From an uncultured Prevotella sp. (GTDB taxonomy: Bacteria > Bacteroidota > Bacteroidia > Bacteroidales > Bacteroidaceae), in the NCBI GenBank assembly GCA_946999045.1, contig CAMQBR010000016.1:1-34463 (forward strand): 34,463 nt of DNA, given 5' to 3'. The position numbers and the translations under genes were made by a program. The notes under the pieces were generated by a model, which had not been told where the DNA came from, searched no databases, and was given only the letters and a program-made list of their open reading frames with translations. Below, piece by piece: positions 23,890-33,538 of the stretch. The first letter of the stretch is position 1. The number at the start of each line of letters is the position of its first letter.

Positions 23890-26694
23890 TTACATATTAA
23901 ATTTGAGAGAGAAAACGTACTGTTTAGGCAACGAATAAGTAGAATAATTTAATCCACCTGTTGCCACTGCACCTTGTGATTGAGCTCCTGAGATAACAGC
24001 TTCTGGGTCTACTGATGCAGCGGTAAAACTTAAAATGTTGTTCATATTAAAGCTTATTTGTACGCTCTTGATAAAATATTTTTTTCTATCAACCTTAGCC
24101 AAATAGCTCAAGCCAATGTTGCGAACTTTAAAGAAGTCGGCTTTCTCAACAAAATAATTAGTAAATTTGAGCCAAGATTTCTTTTGTGTTTTGCCTCCAA
24201 GTGCCGCATCTGGTATAGCACTATCTTTTAATCCTTTAGAAAAACGGAACTGGCGGTCGAACGAATGTACGTACGAACCTGTTTGATAGTCGCTATTCAT
24301 CCACAATTGCCATGCTTTGTAATGCAAGTCAAATGATACACTACCATAGCAAGTAGGGATAGTAGTGCCCAAATCTTGCATACGCAATACCTCTTTTAAT
24401 GTTCCGTCAGCATTCAAAATAGCTTTGTTACCACGTAAAAAGCCTACAGGTTTGCCTTTTTGTACAACGGTTTGAATGGTGCTGGCACCAAAGCCACCAA
24501 TGCTAAATGGAACAGTCCCGCCTGCATCTACCACCACATTTTTGTTGCTGTTAACGGCAGTACGGATAGTAGCTTGCCAATCTTTGGTACGAAGTACGTT
24601 AAGAGCTAAATTAAGTTCGATACCCTGGTTATGTATCTCACCGATATTAGCCAAATATTTTGGTGCTTTTCCTGATGATGGCAACGAGGGAACGGTAAAC
24701 AACGCATCTTTGGTTTGTGAACGATAATAAGTAAACGATAAAGTTGCAAAGTCGTGTAAGAAAGAACTCTCCAATCCTATTTCAAATGAATGTTTCTTTT
24801 CTGGTCCCAAATTTGGGTTGCCATACTGTCCAAAGGTAGCAGCTTGCTTGCCTCTGTAAGCACTAATGGCAATGGTACGCTGATAAGCAAAAGGAGGAGG
24901 ATAGCTACCTGCTACACCATAGTTGCAGAACAATCGTAAGATGTTGAGCATACCACTCTGTGTAAGTTTACACAAGAAAGGTTCATCACTCATTACATAC
25001 GACAAACCTACTTTAGGATAGAATTGCCACTTTACGTTATCACCAAAGGCAGTATTATAGTCAACACGTGCGCCTAAATCAAGATAATAGCGATTAAAGA
25101 AGCCTAAGTTGTTTTGTGCATAGAAGCCATAGCTATGTAAATAGTTCAACCATTCGTCAGCCTGTACTGTACCAGCACCAGCCATAACCTTGGCACCATC
25201 ACGCACGTTAGTACCATTGTAAGTAGCCTGGTGGTCGTTGGTATTAAAGTACTGAAAGCCAGCTGTAAAGATATTACTCAGCTTATCTTGATAGTATAAT
25301 TTGTGTTGAGCATTTATATTTGCCGTAACACCAAAATAAGTACGTTCAAAGTTGTTATTACGTCCCGCATCGGTTGTACCCACAGGTTTGATACCAGTAT
25401 GTATCAAATATTCGTTGGTAACAATCTCTTTGTTATTGTTTACACGGTAATCTATACCAAATGTACCTTTTAGAGTGAGGTTCTTCAGCGGTTTATATAT
25501 CAAGATATGTGAAGTTTGGAAGTGTTTGGTGTCTTCATGATAGTTTTGTAAGTTTTCTGCTTTCCTTACAAAAGCCTTCATTTGGTTAAAGGTATAATCA
25601 TCTATCGCATCAATATCAGCAGGATAGTTCACCTCTTTTCCAGCTTGGTTGATATATTTAAAATTGGTAGCGGCAGCACCTTCGGCAAACCAAAGTCCAG
25701 TATAAAATCCTTGGTTACCATTTCTGCTACGGTTAAATTGTTCGTTTACAAAGCCAAACGAGTTTTGATATTCTAAGTTTGGGGTTAATTGAGCTTGCGA
25801 ACCAAAGCGCAAATCATATTTTTTATGCTCATTATTGTTGCCAATAACAATACCCGTGTTAGATGCCATGTTAGCTCCTAAGCTATATCCGTACTTAGTA
25901 TTGCCACCACTAAGCGATAGACGATAACGTTGCTCTGCACCTGTTTGGTTGAGTAACTGAGCAGTACGCTTGAAATGATAATACTGTGAGGTGGCTATAT
26001 CCCAGCCCCAATCGATACCAGCAGAAGCATGAAATCCGTCGTTACTGCCTTTCTTTGTGAAAATTTGTATTACTCCATTGGCTGCGTCCGACCCATAAAG
26101 GGTGGTAGCAGCACCACCAGATACATACTCAATATGGTCGATATTTTCAATGGAAATGTCGCTCAATGCACTTGATGCCGACATTTCGCCCATGGGCATA
26201 TCGCTCAGTGTATAAGGGTTAGCACCATATCCGTGTTTGGAATAATTAAGAACTGTACCAGTATTAAGATTATCAATGCGTACACCGTCTATATATATAA
26301 TAGGTGTAGTGTTAGAAAAAGCTGATGATAATCCACGGGCTTTGATGATAGAAGTAGACCCAGGTTGTGCTCCCGATAATGAAAACTGCACGTTGGGCAA
26401 TGCGTTACGCAGCATTTCGTCCATACGATTTGCTGGCATCTTTTGTAAATCTTTGCCAGATACCTTTGAAACAAGCGAGGAGAGTCGGCGCCGTTGTATG
26501 GCATTACCTTGACCAGTAACAACCACCTCGTTCAAATTAATACTGTCTAATAAATGGTTGCTTTTGTTTACTTCGTTCGCAACAACATACGAACGTCCAT
26601 TCTTGGGGAGGGTGAGAAACTTTGCTTCAGCCGTTTTCACAAACGTTAAGCATGCCATGAGGCACACTCCTCGCCATAAAATAGGTTTTCTCAT
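23890..26694 (-). CDS. SusC/RagA-family TonB-dependent outer-membrane transporter
   Basis: A 934-residue porin-like receptor energised by TonB. It has a signal peptide (about 1-24), then a TonB box-like LNEVVVTGQG (about 53-62), a plug domain (MDEMLRNALPNVQFSLSGAQ, PIIYIDGVRIDNL, VSGGAATTLYGSDAANGVI) and a 22-strand barrel ending YSLPKQYVFSLKFNM. It lacks the N-terminal carboxypeptidase-like domain of most SusC proteins, having only about 30 residues between signal and TonB box, so it is short for the family. The substrate is unknown. First of a susC-susD pair. Fitting energy supply is the exb operon at 12220-14581. Confidence 0.93.
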   Translation of the reverse strand: MRKPILWRGVCLMACLTFVKTAEAKFLTLPKNGRSYVVANEVNKSNHLLDSINLNEVVVTGQGNAIQRRRLSSLVSKVSGKDLQKMPANRMDEMLRNALPNVQFSLSGAQPGSTSIIKARGLSSAFSNTTPIIYIDGVRIDNLNTGTVLNYSKHGYGANPYTLSDMPMGEMSASSALSDISIENIDHIEYVSGGAATTLYGSDAANGVIQIFTKKGSNDGFHASAGIDWGWDIATSQYYHFKRTAQLLNQTGAEQRYRLSLSGGNTKYGYSLGANMASNTGIVIGNNNEHKKYDLRFGSQAQLTPNLEYQNSFGFVNEQFNRSRNGNQGFYTGLWFAEGAAATNFKYINQAGKEVNYPADIDAIDDYTFNQMKAFVRKAENLQNYHEDTKHFQTSHILIYKPLKNLTLKGTFGIDYRVNNNKEIVTNEYLIHTGIKPVGTTDAGRNNNFERTYFGVTANINAQHKLYYQDKLSNIFTAGFQYFNTNDHQATYNGTNVRDGAKVMAGAGTVQADEWLNYLHSYGFYAQNNLGFFNRYYLDLGARVDYNTAFGDNVKWQFYPKVGLSYVMSDEPFLCKLTQSGMLNILRLFCNYGVAGSYPPPFAYQRTIAISAYRGKQAATFGQYGNPNLGPEKKHSFEIGLESSFLHDFATLSFTYYRSQTKDALFTVPSLPSSGKAPKYLANIGEIHNQGIELNLALNVLRTKDWQATIRTAVNSNKNVVVDAGGTVPFSIGGFGASTIQTVVQKGKPVGFLRGNKAILNADGTLKEVLRMQDLGTTIPTCYGSVSFDLHYKAWQLWMNSDYQTGSYVHSFDRQFRFSKGLKDSAIPDAALGGKTQKKSWLKFTNYFVEKADFFKVRNIGLSYLAKVDRKKYFIKSVQISFNMNNILSFTAASVDPEAVISGAQSQGAVATGGLNYSTYSLPKQYVFSLKFNM

Positions 26695-27512
26695 GTTAAA
26701 AAAAAAGAGATTTTTATTTACTTAACTCTGATTGCTAAATTTATTTATCAGAAGTTAGGATTTGAATAGGCTTGCAAAGTACGTGGTTTTTATCGAAATA
26801 ACAAAAAGAAAAGTGAAAAATCTTTGAATTATTTTATTTTTTCTTGAATTGTTGATTTGAGTCAATGTTTTTTTGGGGAGGAGGGAGAACAAGAAATATA
26901 TTTGTTTCTTTAGGCAGATTGGTTTTGGAAAGAATGTTTTATTAGAAAATATTTTACATAGGCTTCTCTATAATTTGGATATTTGAAAACGAAAAACAAT
27001 TTACTGGAACTACGTAAGATATAGAACTTTTTGTAATATACTGATAACTAACAACTTATTTCTCTTATATACCTCGTTATGCAAAAATAGTATTTTATAT
27101 AGCCCCCAAACTGCTGCGAATAGGCATATTAAGTGATTTATTTTGTAGGGTAAAGTCAATGGGGTAAGTATATAAACTCGTGCTTTTTAGTGTATAAACT
27201 CGTGCATTCAACTAAATTGCTTTCATTTTTTAGGCAAAATATAATAACCATAGTGTGTATTTATAGCTAAATGAGAAGTTTTATAAGAGTTAAAATGTTG
27301 TCATATTTCTTTACAGAATTATTTTAGCAATTTCTCAAATAATCATTTTCCTATATTTTTTTTCTTAATGGCTTTGTGTAAAGTTGTGGAGATTGTACTT
27401 TTTGGGGTTAAAGTAAATAAAGGCAGGTTCTATATTTCCCCCCCCATATATTGTGAATAAAATCTAACAAAACTAATTTATAGAACCAGCCTAAAAATAT
27501 GAGAGACAAAAC
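26695..27512. other. 818-nt AT-rich spacer upstream of the type IX secretion operon
   Basis: Divergent from susC, it holds no visible gene. It contains a direct repeat TATAAACTCGTGC (27171-27183 and 27193-27205), a (C)8 tract at 27438-27445, copy C of the 28-bp repeat (27459-27486), and a 14-bp inverted repeat (27421-27434 and 27479-27492, one mismatch) that encloses the C tract. Confidence 0.65.
27421..27492. repeat. Inverted repeat enclosing C8 tract and 28-bp dispersed repeat copy C
   Basis: AGGCAGGTTCTATA and TATAGAACCAGCCT are inverse complements at 13 of 14 positions. Between them are eight C residues and the dispersed repeat copy. It ends 20 nt before the porP start, so it likely lies in the promoter or leader of the secretion operon. 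Confidence 0.65.
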
Positions 27513-28496
27513 ATGGGAGAAGGAATAATATTTGCAAAAAATTATCGTTATACAGATGTGATTTACAAGAAGCTACTACTATTATATATATGTATATGTT
27601 GTGCGCAAATAGCAAGGGGGCAATACGATGCGTTGTTTAGTCATTACTTTGACATGCAGCCTTCGTTTAATCCAGCAGCTGTGGGTAAGCAGAGCAAGCT
27701 TAACATAAACGTGGTATACAATATGAGTTTGGTGGGATTTGATAACAATCCACGAACCATGTATGCATCGGCAGATATGCCTTTTTATTTTTTGAAGGCA
27801 TATCATGGAGCTGGTGTGCAATTGGTAAACGACCAAATAGGATTGTTTACCCATAAGCGTTTGGCTCTGCAATATGCTTTGCAGTTAAAGTTGTTGGGTG
27901 GAAAACTATCTTTTGGCACGCAGACAGGTATGATAAGTGAGAGCTTTGACGGCAGTAGGCTTAACTTGACAGATGTCAATGACCCTACTTTTGTTAACAG
28001 TAATGTGAATGGCAATGCGCTGGACATAGGTGCTGGACTATACTATACGCACAAACGATGGTATGTGGGTGTATCGGTATTACATATAACCTCACCGCAA
28101 ATAGAACTCAATGAGAAAAAAGAGTTGCAAATAAGTCCTACTTATTATTTAATGGCAGGATACAATATTAAGTTGGAAAATCCGTTGTTAACTATACATC
28201 CTACTATGCGCTATTACACTGATGGCGTTGCTCATAGAGCCGATATAACAACCCGAATAGTATATACGCATGATAAGAAGATGATGTATGGCGGCATAGG
28301 GTACAGTTCTACTAACTCGGTAACATTCCTCTTTGGTGGTGTTTTCCATGGTGTAGTTTTGGGATATAGCTACGAATTGTACACTTCTGCTATTAATCTA
28401 AGCAATGGTAGTCATGAGCTGTTTGCAGGTTATCAAATGGATGTAAATCTATCAAAGAAGGAACGCAATAAACACAAGAGCGTGAGGTTTTTGTAA
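27513..28496 (+). CDS. porP: Type IX secretion system outer-membrane protein PorP/SprF
   Basis: A 327-residue outer-membrane beta-barrel of the PorP/SprF family. The likely signal peptide is LLLLYICICCAQIARG (about 21-36), after an unusually long and partly charged N-terminus. Family blocks are FSHYFDMQPSFNPAAVG and GLYYTHKRWYVGVSVLH. PorP helps to anchor or assemble the secretion machinery in the outer membrane. It heads porP-porK-porL-porM-porN. Confidence 0.93.
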   Translation: MGEGIIFAKNYRYTDVIYKKLLLLYICICCAQIARGQYDALFSHYFDMQPSFNPAAVGKQSKLNINVVYNMSLVGFDNNPRTMYASADMPFYFLKAYHGAGVQLVNDQIGLFTHKRLALQYALQLKLLGGKLSFGTQTGMISESFDGSRLNLTDVNDPTFVNSNVNGNALDIGAGLYYTHKRWYVGVSVLHITSPQIELNEKKELQISPTYYLMAGYNIKLENPLLTIHPTMRYYTDGVAHRADITTRIVYTHDKKMMYGGIGYSSTNSVTFLFGGVFHGVVLGYSYELYTSAINLSNGSHELFAGYQMDVNLSKKERNKHKSVRFL

Positions 28497-28504
28497 TTTA
28501 TAGA

Positions 28505-29977
28505 ATGAGAAAAAGACAAATTCAAGATATGAAGAGTAAAACAATAGGGATGTTGGTTTTCTCTACAGTGCTAACCCTTACAAGTTGCTTTGGTGGTAAT
28601 ATTACTTCATCGATAGGAAGAGGTGGCGAAGTAGTGGGTGTAGGTGGTAAGACTTTTATAGAACCTACCCCCTACGGCATGACCCGTATAAACAGAGGTT
28701 ATTTAAAAATGGGACTTAGTAAGCAAGATAGCTTATGGGGAAAGCAAACATCGCAAAAAGATATTTCGGTAGATGGCTTCTGGATGGACGAAACGGAAGT
28801 AACTAATTCGCAGTACAAGCAGTTTGTATATTGGGTGCGTGATAGCATTTTGCGTACTCGTTTGGCTGATCCTGCCTACGCTGGAGATGAAACTTACATG
28901 ATAACCGAAGATAAGAACGGTGACCCAGTAAAGCCTCACCTTAACTGGAAAAAGCAGTTGCCTCGTAAAATGAATGAGGATGAGCAGCGAGCTTTAGAGA
29001 GTTTGTATGTAACAAATCCTGTAACTGGCGAGAAGTTATTGGATTATAAGCAACTTAATTATCGCTATGAAGTGTACGATTATACCACAGCGGCATTGCG
29101 ACGAAATCGTATGAATGCGGCTGAGCGGCATCTTAATACAGATGAAGAGATTGATCCAAATGAAGTGGTAATGATTTCTAAGGATACGGCTTACGTGGAT
29201 GATAACGGCAATATTGTTAGACAAACCATTAACAGACCTCGCTCGGGTCCATGGGACTTTCTCAATACGTACATAGTGAATGTTTATCCAGATACCACAT
29301 GTTGGGTAAACGATTTTCCAAATGCCGACAATGAGGTATATCTCCGCAATTATTTTAGCAATCCTGCATATAATGATTATCCTGTAGTAGGTGTTACTTG
29401 GGAGCAAGCCAATGCCTTTTGTGCATGGCGCACAGATTATTTATTAAAAGGATTGGGTGCTGAAGCCAAGTATATTCAGCGTTATCGGTTGCCAACCGAA
29501 GCAGAGTGGGAATATGCTGCTCGTGGTACAGAGGGTAACGAATATCCATGGGATGCACAGAATGTAGCCTCGAGTAAGGGATGTTTTTATGCTAACTTTA
29601 AGCCTGCTCGGGGTAACTATACCAAGGACGGCAATTTGATAACCAGTAAGGTAGGTATATATGGAGCTAATTCTAATGGCTTGTATGATATGGCAGGCAA
29701 TGTGGCAGAATGGACCAGTACAATTTATACCGAAGCGGGTGTGGATGCCATGAACGACTTAAATCCTCAATTGGAATACAAAGCTGCTAAAGAAGATCCT
29801 TATCAGTTAAAGAAAAAGTGTGTGCGTGGTGGCTCGTGGAAAGACCCAGAAACGTATATTCGTAGTGCATGGCGCACATGGGAATATCAAAATCAACCGC
29901 GCTCGTACATAGGCTTTAGATGTGTTCGCAGCTTAGCCAGTACTACTAGTAGCAAACAAAAAAAAAGTAAGAAATAA
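28505..29977 (+). CDS. porK: Type IX secretion ring lipoprotein PorK (GldK)
   Basis: A 490-residue lipoprotein with lipobox LTLTSC (Cys28 from the given start; Met9 is an alternative start closer to the signal peptide). It carries the formylglycine-generating-enzyme-like fold (GYLKMG, DGFWMDETEVTNSQYKQFVY, RLPTEAEWEYAARG, GLYDMAGNVAEWTS, YIGFRCVRS) that serves structurally in the PorK-PorN periplasmic ring, not as an enzyme. A central insertion (about 130-260) separates the two halves of the fold. It overlaps porL by one base. Confidence 0.94.
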   Translation: MRKRQIQDMKSKTIGMLVFSTVLTLTSCFGGNITSSIGRGGEVVGVGGKTFIEPTPYGMTRINRGYLKMGLSKQDSLWGKQTSQKDISVDGFWMDETEVTNSQYKQFVYWVRDSILRTRLADPAYAGDETYMITEDKNGDPVKPHLNWKKQLPRKMNEDEQRALESLYVTNPVTGEKLLDYKQLNYRYEVYDYTTAALRRNRMNAAERHLNTDEEIDPNEVVMISKDTAYVDDNGNIVRQTINRPRSGPWDFLNTYIVNVYPDTTCWVNDFPNADNEVYLRNYFSNPAYNDYPVVGVTWEQANAFCAWRTDYLLKGLGAEAKYIQRYRLPTEAEWEYAARGTEGNEYPWDAQNVASSKGCFYANFKPARGNYTKDGNLITSKVGIYGANSNGLYDMAGNVAEWTSTIYTEAGVDAMNDLNPQLEYKAAKEDPYQLKKKCVRGGSWKDPETYIRSAWRTWEYQNQPRSYIGFRCVRSLASTTSSKQKKSKK

Positions 29978-30744
29978 TGAAAAAGTACAGCAAATATAAT
30001 ATTGTGTATCGTTTGCAAAAATGGATGGATAGTGTTCCTGGACAAACATTTTTAAATTATGTTTATAGTTGGGGCGCCTCTATCGTTATTCTCGGCGCAT
30101 TGTTTAAGTTAACGCACTTGGCTGGAGGTAACATCATGTTATATATAGGTATGGGTACAGAGGTGTTTGTATTCTTCCTCTCTGCCTTTGATCGTCCTTT
30201 CGACAAGACTGCTGATGGTAGGGAAATACCTACTCATTTAACAGAGGAGTACTTAGAATCGGGTAAAGTAACTTATCAACAGGAAGAAATGAGAGAAGAA
30301 AGGGCTAAATGTCAATTCCAGTATGTTCCGCATGTGAAAGATGAAGAGTATACTCAACAACGAGTGATGCAGTCAACTATTCAGAATGAGCAACCGCAAT
30401 GGGTAACAGCGCAACAGGAGAATGCTCCTGAATTAATAGAAGCACAAAGCAACTATGTAACTGAGTTGACTAAATTAACGGAGACGTTGGGTAAGGTTTC
30501 TGAACAGAGTATAAGATTAACGCGCGATAGTGAAGAGATGGAAAATCTGAACCGTACATTGACAGGCATTTGCAAGGTATATGAAATGCAGCTCAAAGGT
30601 GCCAGCAAGCAAATTGGTACTATTGACCAGATTAACGAACAAACAGTAAAGATGGCTCAACAGATAGAGCAATTGAACGAGATTTATACTCGAATGATTA
30701 AGGCTATGACAGTGAATATGCAAGCTGCCAATGCCCAACATTAA
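29977..30744 (+). CDS. porL: Type IX secretion motor protein PorL (GldL)
   Basis: A 255-residue inner-membrane protein with two helices (about 30-46 and 53-70) carrying Lys44 and Glu62, in YSWGASIVILGALFKLTHL and GMGTEVFVFFLSAF. These residues correspond to the charged residues of the proton pathway in GldL. A long cytoplasmic region with Gln-rich coiled coil (about 140-245) follows. With PorM it forms the proton-driven rotary motor that powers secretion and gliding. It starts at the last base of the porK stop. Confidence 0.94.
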   Translation: MKKYSKYNIVYRLQKWMDSVPGQTFLNYVYSWGASIVILGALFKLTHLAGGNIMLYIGMGTEVFVFFLSAFDRPFDKTADGREIPTHLTEEYLESGKVTYQQEEMREERAKCQFQYVPHVKDEEYTQQRVMQSTIQNEQPQWVTAQQENAPELIEAQSNYVTELTKLTETLGKVSEQSIRLTRDSEEMENLNRTLTGICKVYEMQLKGASKQIGTIDQINEQTVKMAQQIEQLNEIYTRMIKAMTVNMQAANAQH

Positions 30745-30901
30745 CGTTGAGCTTTTAGTTTTTAACATTAAACTTTATGATGAGCTTTTTGAGGAACTAA
30801 GGTTTTGTGTTTTTTAGGTGCACATAGAAATTCATAGAAAGCTATAAAACTTATAAGAAATTGACACAAAACTAATAAACTCAATAACTTATAAACAAAA
30901 A

Positions 30902-32452
30902 ATGGCAATAAAGAAAAGACCCGTATCTCCACGTCAAAAGATGATAAACCTGATGTACATCGTCTTATTGGCAATGCTGGCACTGAATGTTTCTAACGAA
31001 GTGTTAGAGGGATTTGCTGTGGTTGAAGATAGCTTGAACAGGACCACTGCCAACTCATCCAAGGAGAACCAGTCTATATATAGTCAACTTTCACAACAAA
31101 TGAAGTTGAACCCCGAAAAGGTGCAAGAGTGGTTTGCAAAGGCTACTGCGGTTAAACAAATGACAGACTCACTGTATAACTTTGTGCAAGACTTGAAAGT
31201 AGAAATGGTAAGAGAGGCTGACGGACAGCATAGTGATGTATATAACATTCAGCATAAAGAAGACCTTGAACCTTCATCGCACGTTATGTTGGCACCTGGT
31301 ACGGGCAAAGGAAAAATCTTATACGATAAGATAAATAATTATCGTGAACGAATATTGAAATGGGTTACTAACCCTCACCAGCGTCAAATTATAGCTTGCA
31401 ATCTTTCAACTGATTTATCCAAACGAGCTAGAAGTATGGGGAAGAACTGGCAAGAATATATGTTTGAGAACATGCCTGTGGCGGCTGCTGTTACGATGTT
31501 GTCTAAATTGCAAAGTGATATAAGGTATGCCGAGGGCGAAGTGTTGCACTCTTTGCTGGCTAATATTGATGTAAAGGATGTAAGGGTAAATAAGTTAACA
31601 GCCTTTGTTATTCCAGAATCGCACACGGTGGTAAGTGGTGATAAGTTTTCTGCACAGATAGTAATGGCGGCAGTAGACACAACTCAACAGCCAGATATAT
31701 ATATAGGTGGCCGAAGGGTTAACTTACACAATAACACTTATCAGTTTATTGCAGGTGGTGTGGGTGAGCATTCGTTTAGTGGATACATCACTATGCGCAA
31801 TAGCAATGGCGATGTTTTGCGGCGCAATTTTATGCAAAAGTACTCGGTAGTAGCTCCATCAGCAACGGTATCTGCCGATATGATGAATGTATTGTATGCT
31901 GGCTACGATAATCCTATTAGCATTAGTATTCCTGGAGTTCCGCTTACTGCTATATCTGCATCAATGAGTGGTGGTGGCTTTAGAATGATAGGACCTGGCA
32001 AATATATTGCTCGTCCGTTAGCTATTGGTAAGGATGTAACTATCAATGTAGTATCTAATCAGAATGGAAATGTACATCAAGTAGGACGTTTTGCCTTCCA
32101 TGTACGTAAGCTACCCGATCCGATAGCTTATATTTTGGTTGGTTCGGATAGATTTAAGGGCGGTGCTTTGTCTAAAGCTTCGTTAATGGGAGTTAGTGGT
32201 ATCAGTGCTGCTATTGATGACGGATTGTTGGATATTCAATTCAAAGTAATAGGCTTTGAAACTGTATTCTTCGATAATATGGGGAATGCGGTGCCAATGG
32301 TTTCGGCAGGAGCACACTTCTCTGAAAGACAACGTGAGACTTTCCGCAAGTTATCGCATAATAAGCGATTCTATATCTCGCATGTCTCTGCTGTTGGCCC
32401 CGATGGTATTTTGCGCAAGTTGCCTGCTTCTATGGAGATTATAGTAAGATAA
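30902..32452 (+). CDS. porM: Type IX secretion motor protein PorM (GldM)
   Basis: A 516-residue protein with a short cytoplasmic N-terminus and one helix (MINLMYIVLLAMLALNVSNE, about 14-33) that packs with PorL. Four periplasmic domains follow and reach the PorK-PorN ring. The VPRQ/PRQKMINLMY start block is typical of GldM/PorM. A 157-nt gap separates it from porL, unlike the tight spacing elsewhere, so it may have an extra promoter or a processed leader. Confidence 0.95.
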   Translation: MAIKKRPVSPRQKMINLMYIVLLAMLALNVSNEVLEGFAVVEDSLNRTTANSSKENQSIYSQLSQQMKLNPEKVQEWFAKATAVKQMTDSLYNFVQDLKVEMVREADGQHSDVYNIQHKEDLEPSSHVMLAPGTGKGKILYDKINNYRERILKWVTNPHQRQIIACNLSTDLSKRARSMGKNWQEYMFENMPVAAAVTMLSKLQSDIRYAEGEVLHSLLANIDVKDVRVNKLTAFVIPESHTVVSGDKFSAQIVMAAVDTTQQPDIYIGGRRVNLHNNTYQFIAGGVGEHSFSGYITMRNSNGDVLRRNFMQKYSVVAPSATVSADMMNVLYAGYDNPISISIPGVPLTAISASMSGGGFRMIGPGKYIARPLAIGKDVTINVVSNQNGNVHQVGRFAFHVRKLPDPIAYILVGSDRFKGGALSKASLMGVSGISAAIDDGLLDIQFKVIGFETVFFDNMGNAVPMVSAGAHFSERQRETFRKLSHNKRFYISHVSAVGPDGILRKLPASMEIIVR

Positions 32453-32485
32453 AAGCTCTTGATAGAGACGAAAAATAACACACCG

Positions 32486-33523
32486 ATGAATAAAAAAATA
32501 TTATTAGTAACATTGCTTTGGTGCGCTGCTAAGGTAGTTGTAGCACAACCTCCTATGCGCCGTGTACAACAGCAAAGAGCTAAACAGAACAATACAAATA
32601 CGGTGAGCTTGCGGGCTCAGCTGTCTTTTCCTACTTCTCCTAAAATGAATGAGAATGTAGTTTGGCGTCGTGATATTTATCGAACAATAGATTTAACACA
32701 GGATGCGAATGCTGGTTTGTATTATCCTGTAGAGCCTATGGGCAAACAAATGAACTTGTTTTGCTACATCTTCAAATTGATAATGACGGGTAGTGTGCCC
32801 GCTTACGAATATCGATTGGATGGTAACGAGGTGTTTGTTGATTCGGCTCGTGTTAAACCTTTGGCTTTTTTGGATAATTATCATATTTATTACGAGCGTA
32901 CCAATCGTGGCATCAGAATAGATGACAGCGATATTCCTTCAAAAGAGGTTACGGCTTATTATTTGAAAGAGTGTGCTTATTACGATCAAGCTAATGCAAC
33001 TTTTCACACCAAAGTCTTGGCTTTATGTCCTATTATGAAGCGTGTAGATGACTTTGGTGATGGTGCTACCTCTTATCCTTTGTTTTGGATAAAGTATGAT
33101 GATTTAGCACCGTTTCTATCTAAACAAACCATTATGACAAGTAATCTTAACAATGCTGCAACGATGAGTATTGAGGATTTCTTTGCCAAGAACATATACA
33201 AAGGCAAAATTTATAAAACCAACAATATGCTGGGACGAACTTTGGCGCAATATTGCACTACAGATTCGGCTATGGCAAAAGAGCAAAAGCGCATAGAAAA
33301 CGAGATAAAAACGTTTGAAAAGAATATTTGGGGCAATACGCAGCAAAGTGATTCTATTGACAGCATAAAGCAGGTAACCCTGCAAGATAAGAAAAAAAAG
33401 CGAAAAGTGTATATACATCGTTCTCGCGAAGAAGAGGTTGTTAAGAAAAACAAGAAGCATAAGCACGACTCTACAAGCAATAGCTCACCAGCCCGAGTAA
33501 CGGTTCGTAGACAAAGACATTAA
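32486..33523 (+). CDS. porN: Type IX secretion ring protein PorN (GldN)
   Basis: A 345-residue periplasmic protein with a signal peptide (MNKKILLVTLLWCAAKVVVA) that partners PorK. The core holds VVWRRDIYRTIDLTQDANAG, NLFCYIFKLIMTGSVPAYEY and CPIMKRVDDFGDG. A basic, low-complexity tail (KKKKRKVYIHRSREEE to the end) is family-typical but rich in Lys/Arg. I chose the ATG at 32486 rather than 32459, because it places the signal peptide at the very start. Confidence 0.93.
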   Translation: MNKKILLVTLLWCAAKVVVAQPPMRRVQQQRAKQNNTNTVSLRAQLSFPTSPKMNENVVWRRDIYRTIDLTQDANAGLYYPVEPMGKQMNLFCYIFKLIMTGSVPAYEYRLDGNEVFVDSARVKPLAFLDNYHIYYERTNRGIRIDDSDIPSKEVTAYYLKECAYYDQANATFHTKVLALCPIMKRVDDFGDGATSYPLFWIKYDDLAPFLSKQTIMTSNLNNAATMSIEDFFAKNIYKGKIYKTNNMLGRTLAQYCTTDSAMAKEQKRIENEIKTFEKNIWGNTQQSDSIDSIKQVTLQDKKKKRKVYIHRSREEEVVKKNKKHKHDSTSNSSPARVTVRRQRH

Positions 33524-33538
33524 GATAAAAAGGAACAG

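Noticed and set aside
28505..29977. Formylglycine-generating enzyme acting on the sulfatase at 4143
   Set aside because: The fold is that of FGE, but the gene is porK by lipobox and by its place before porL-porM-porN.
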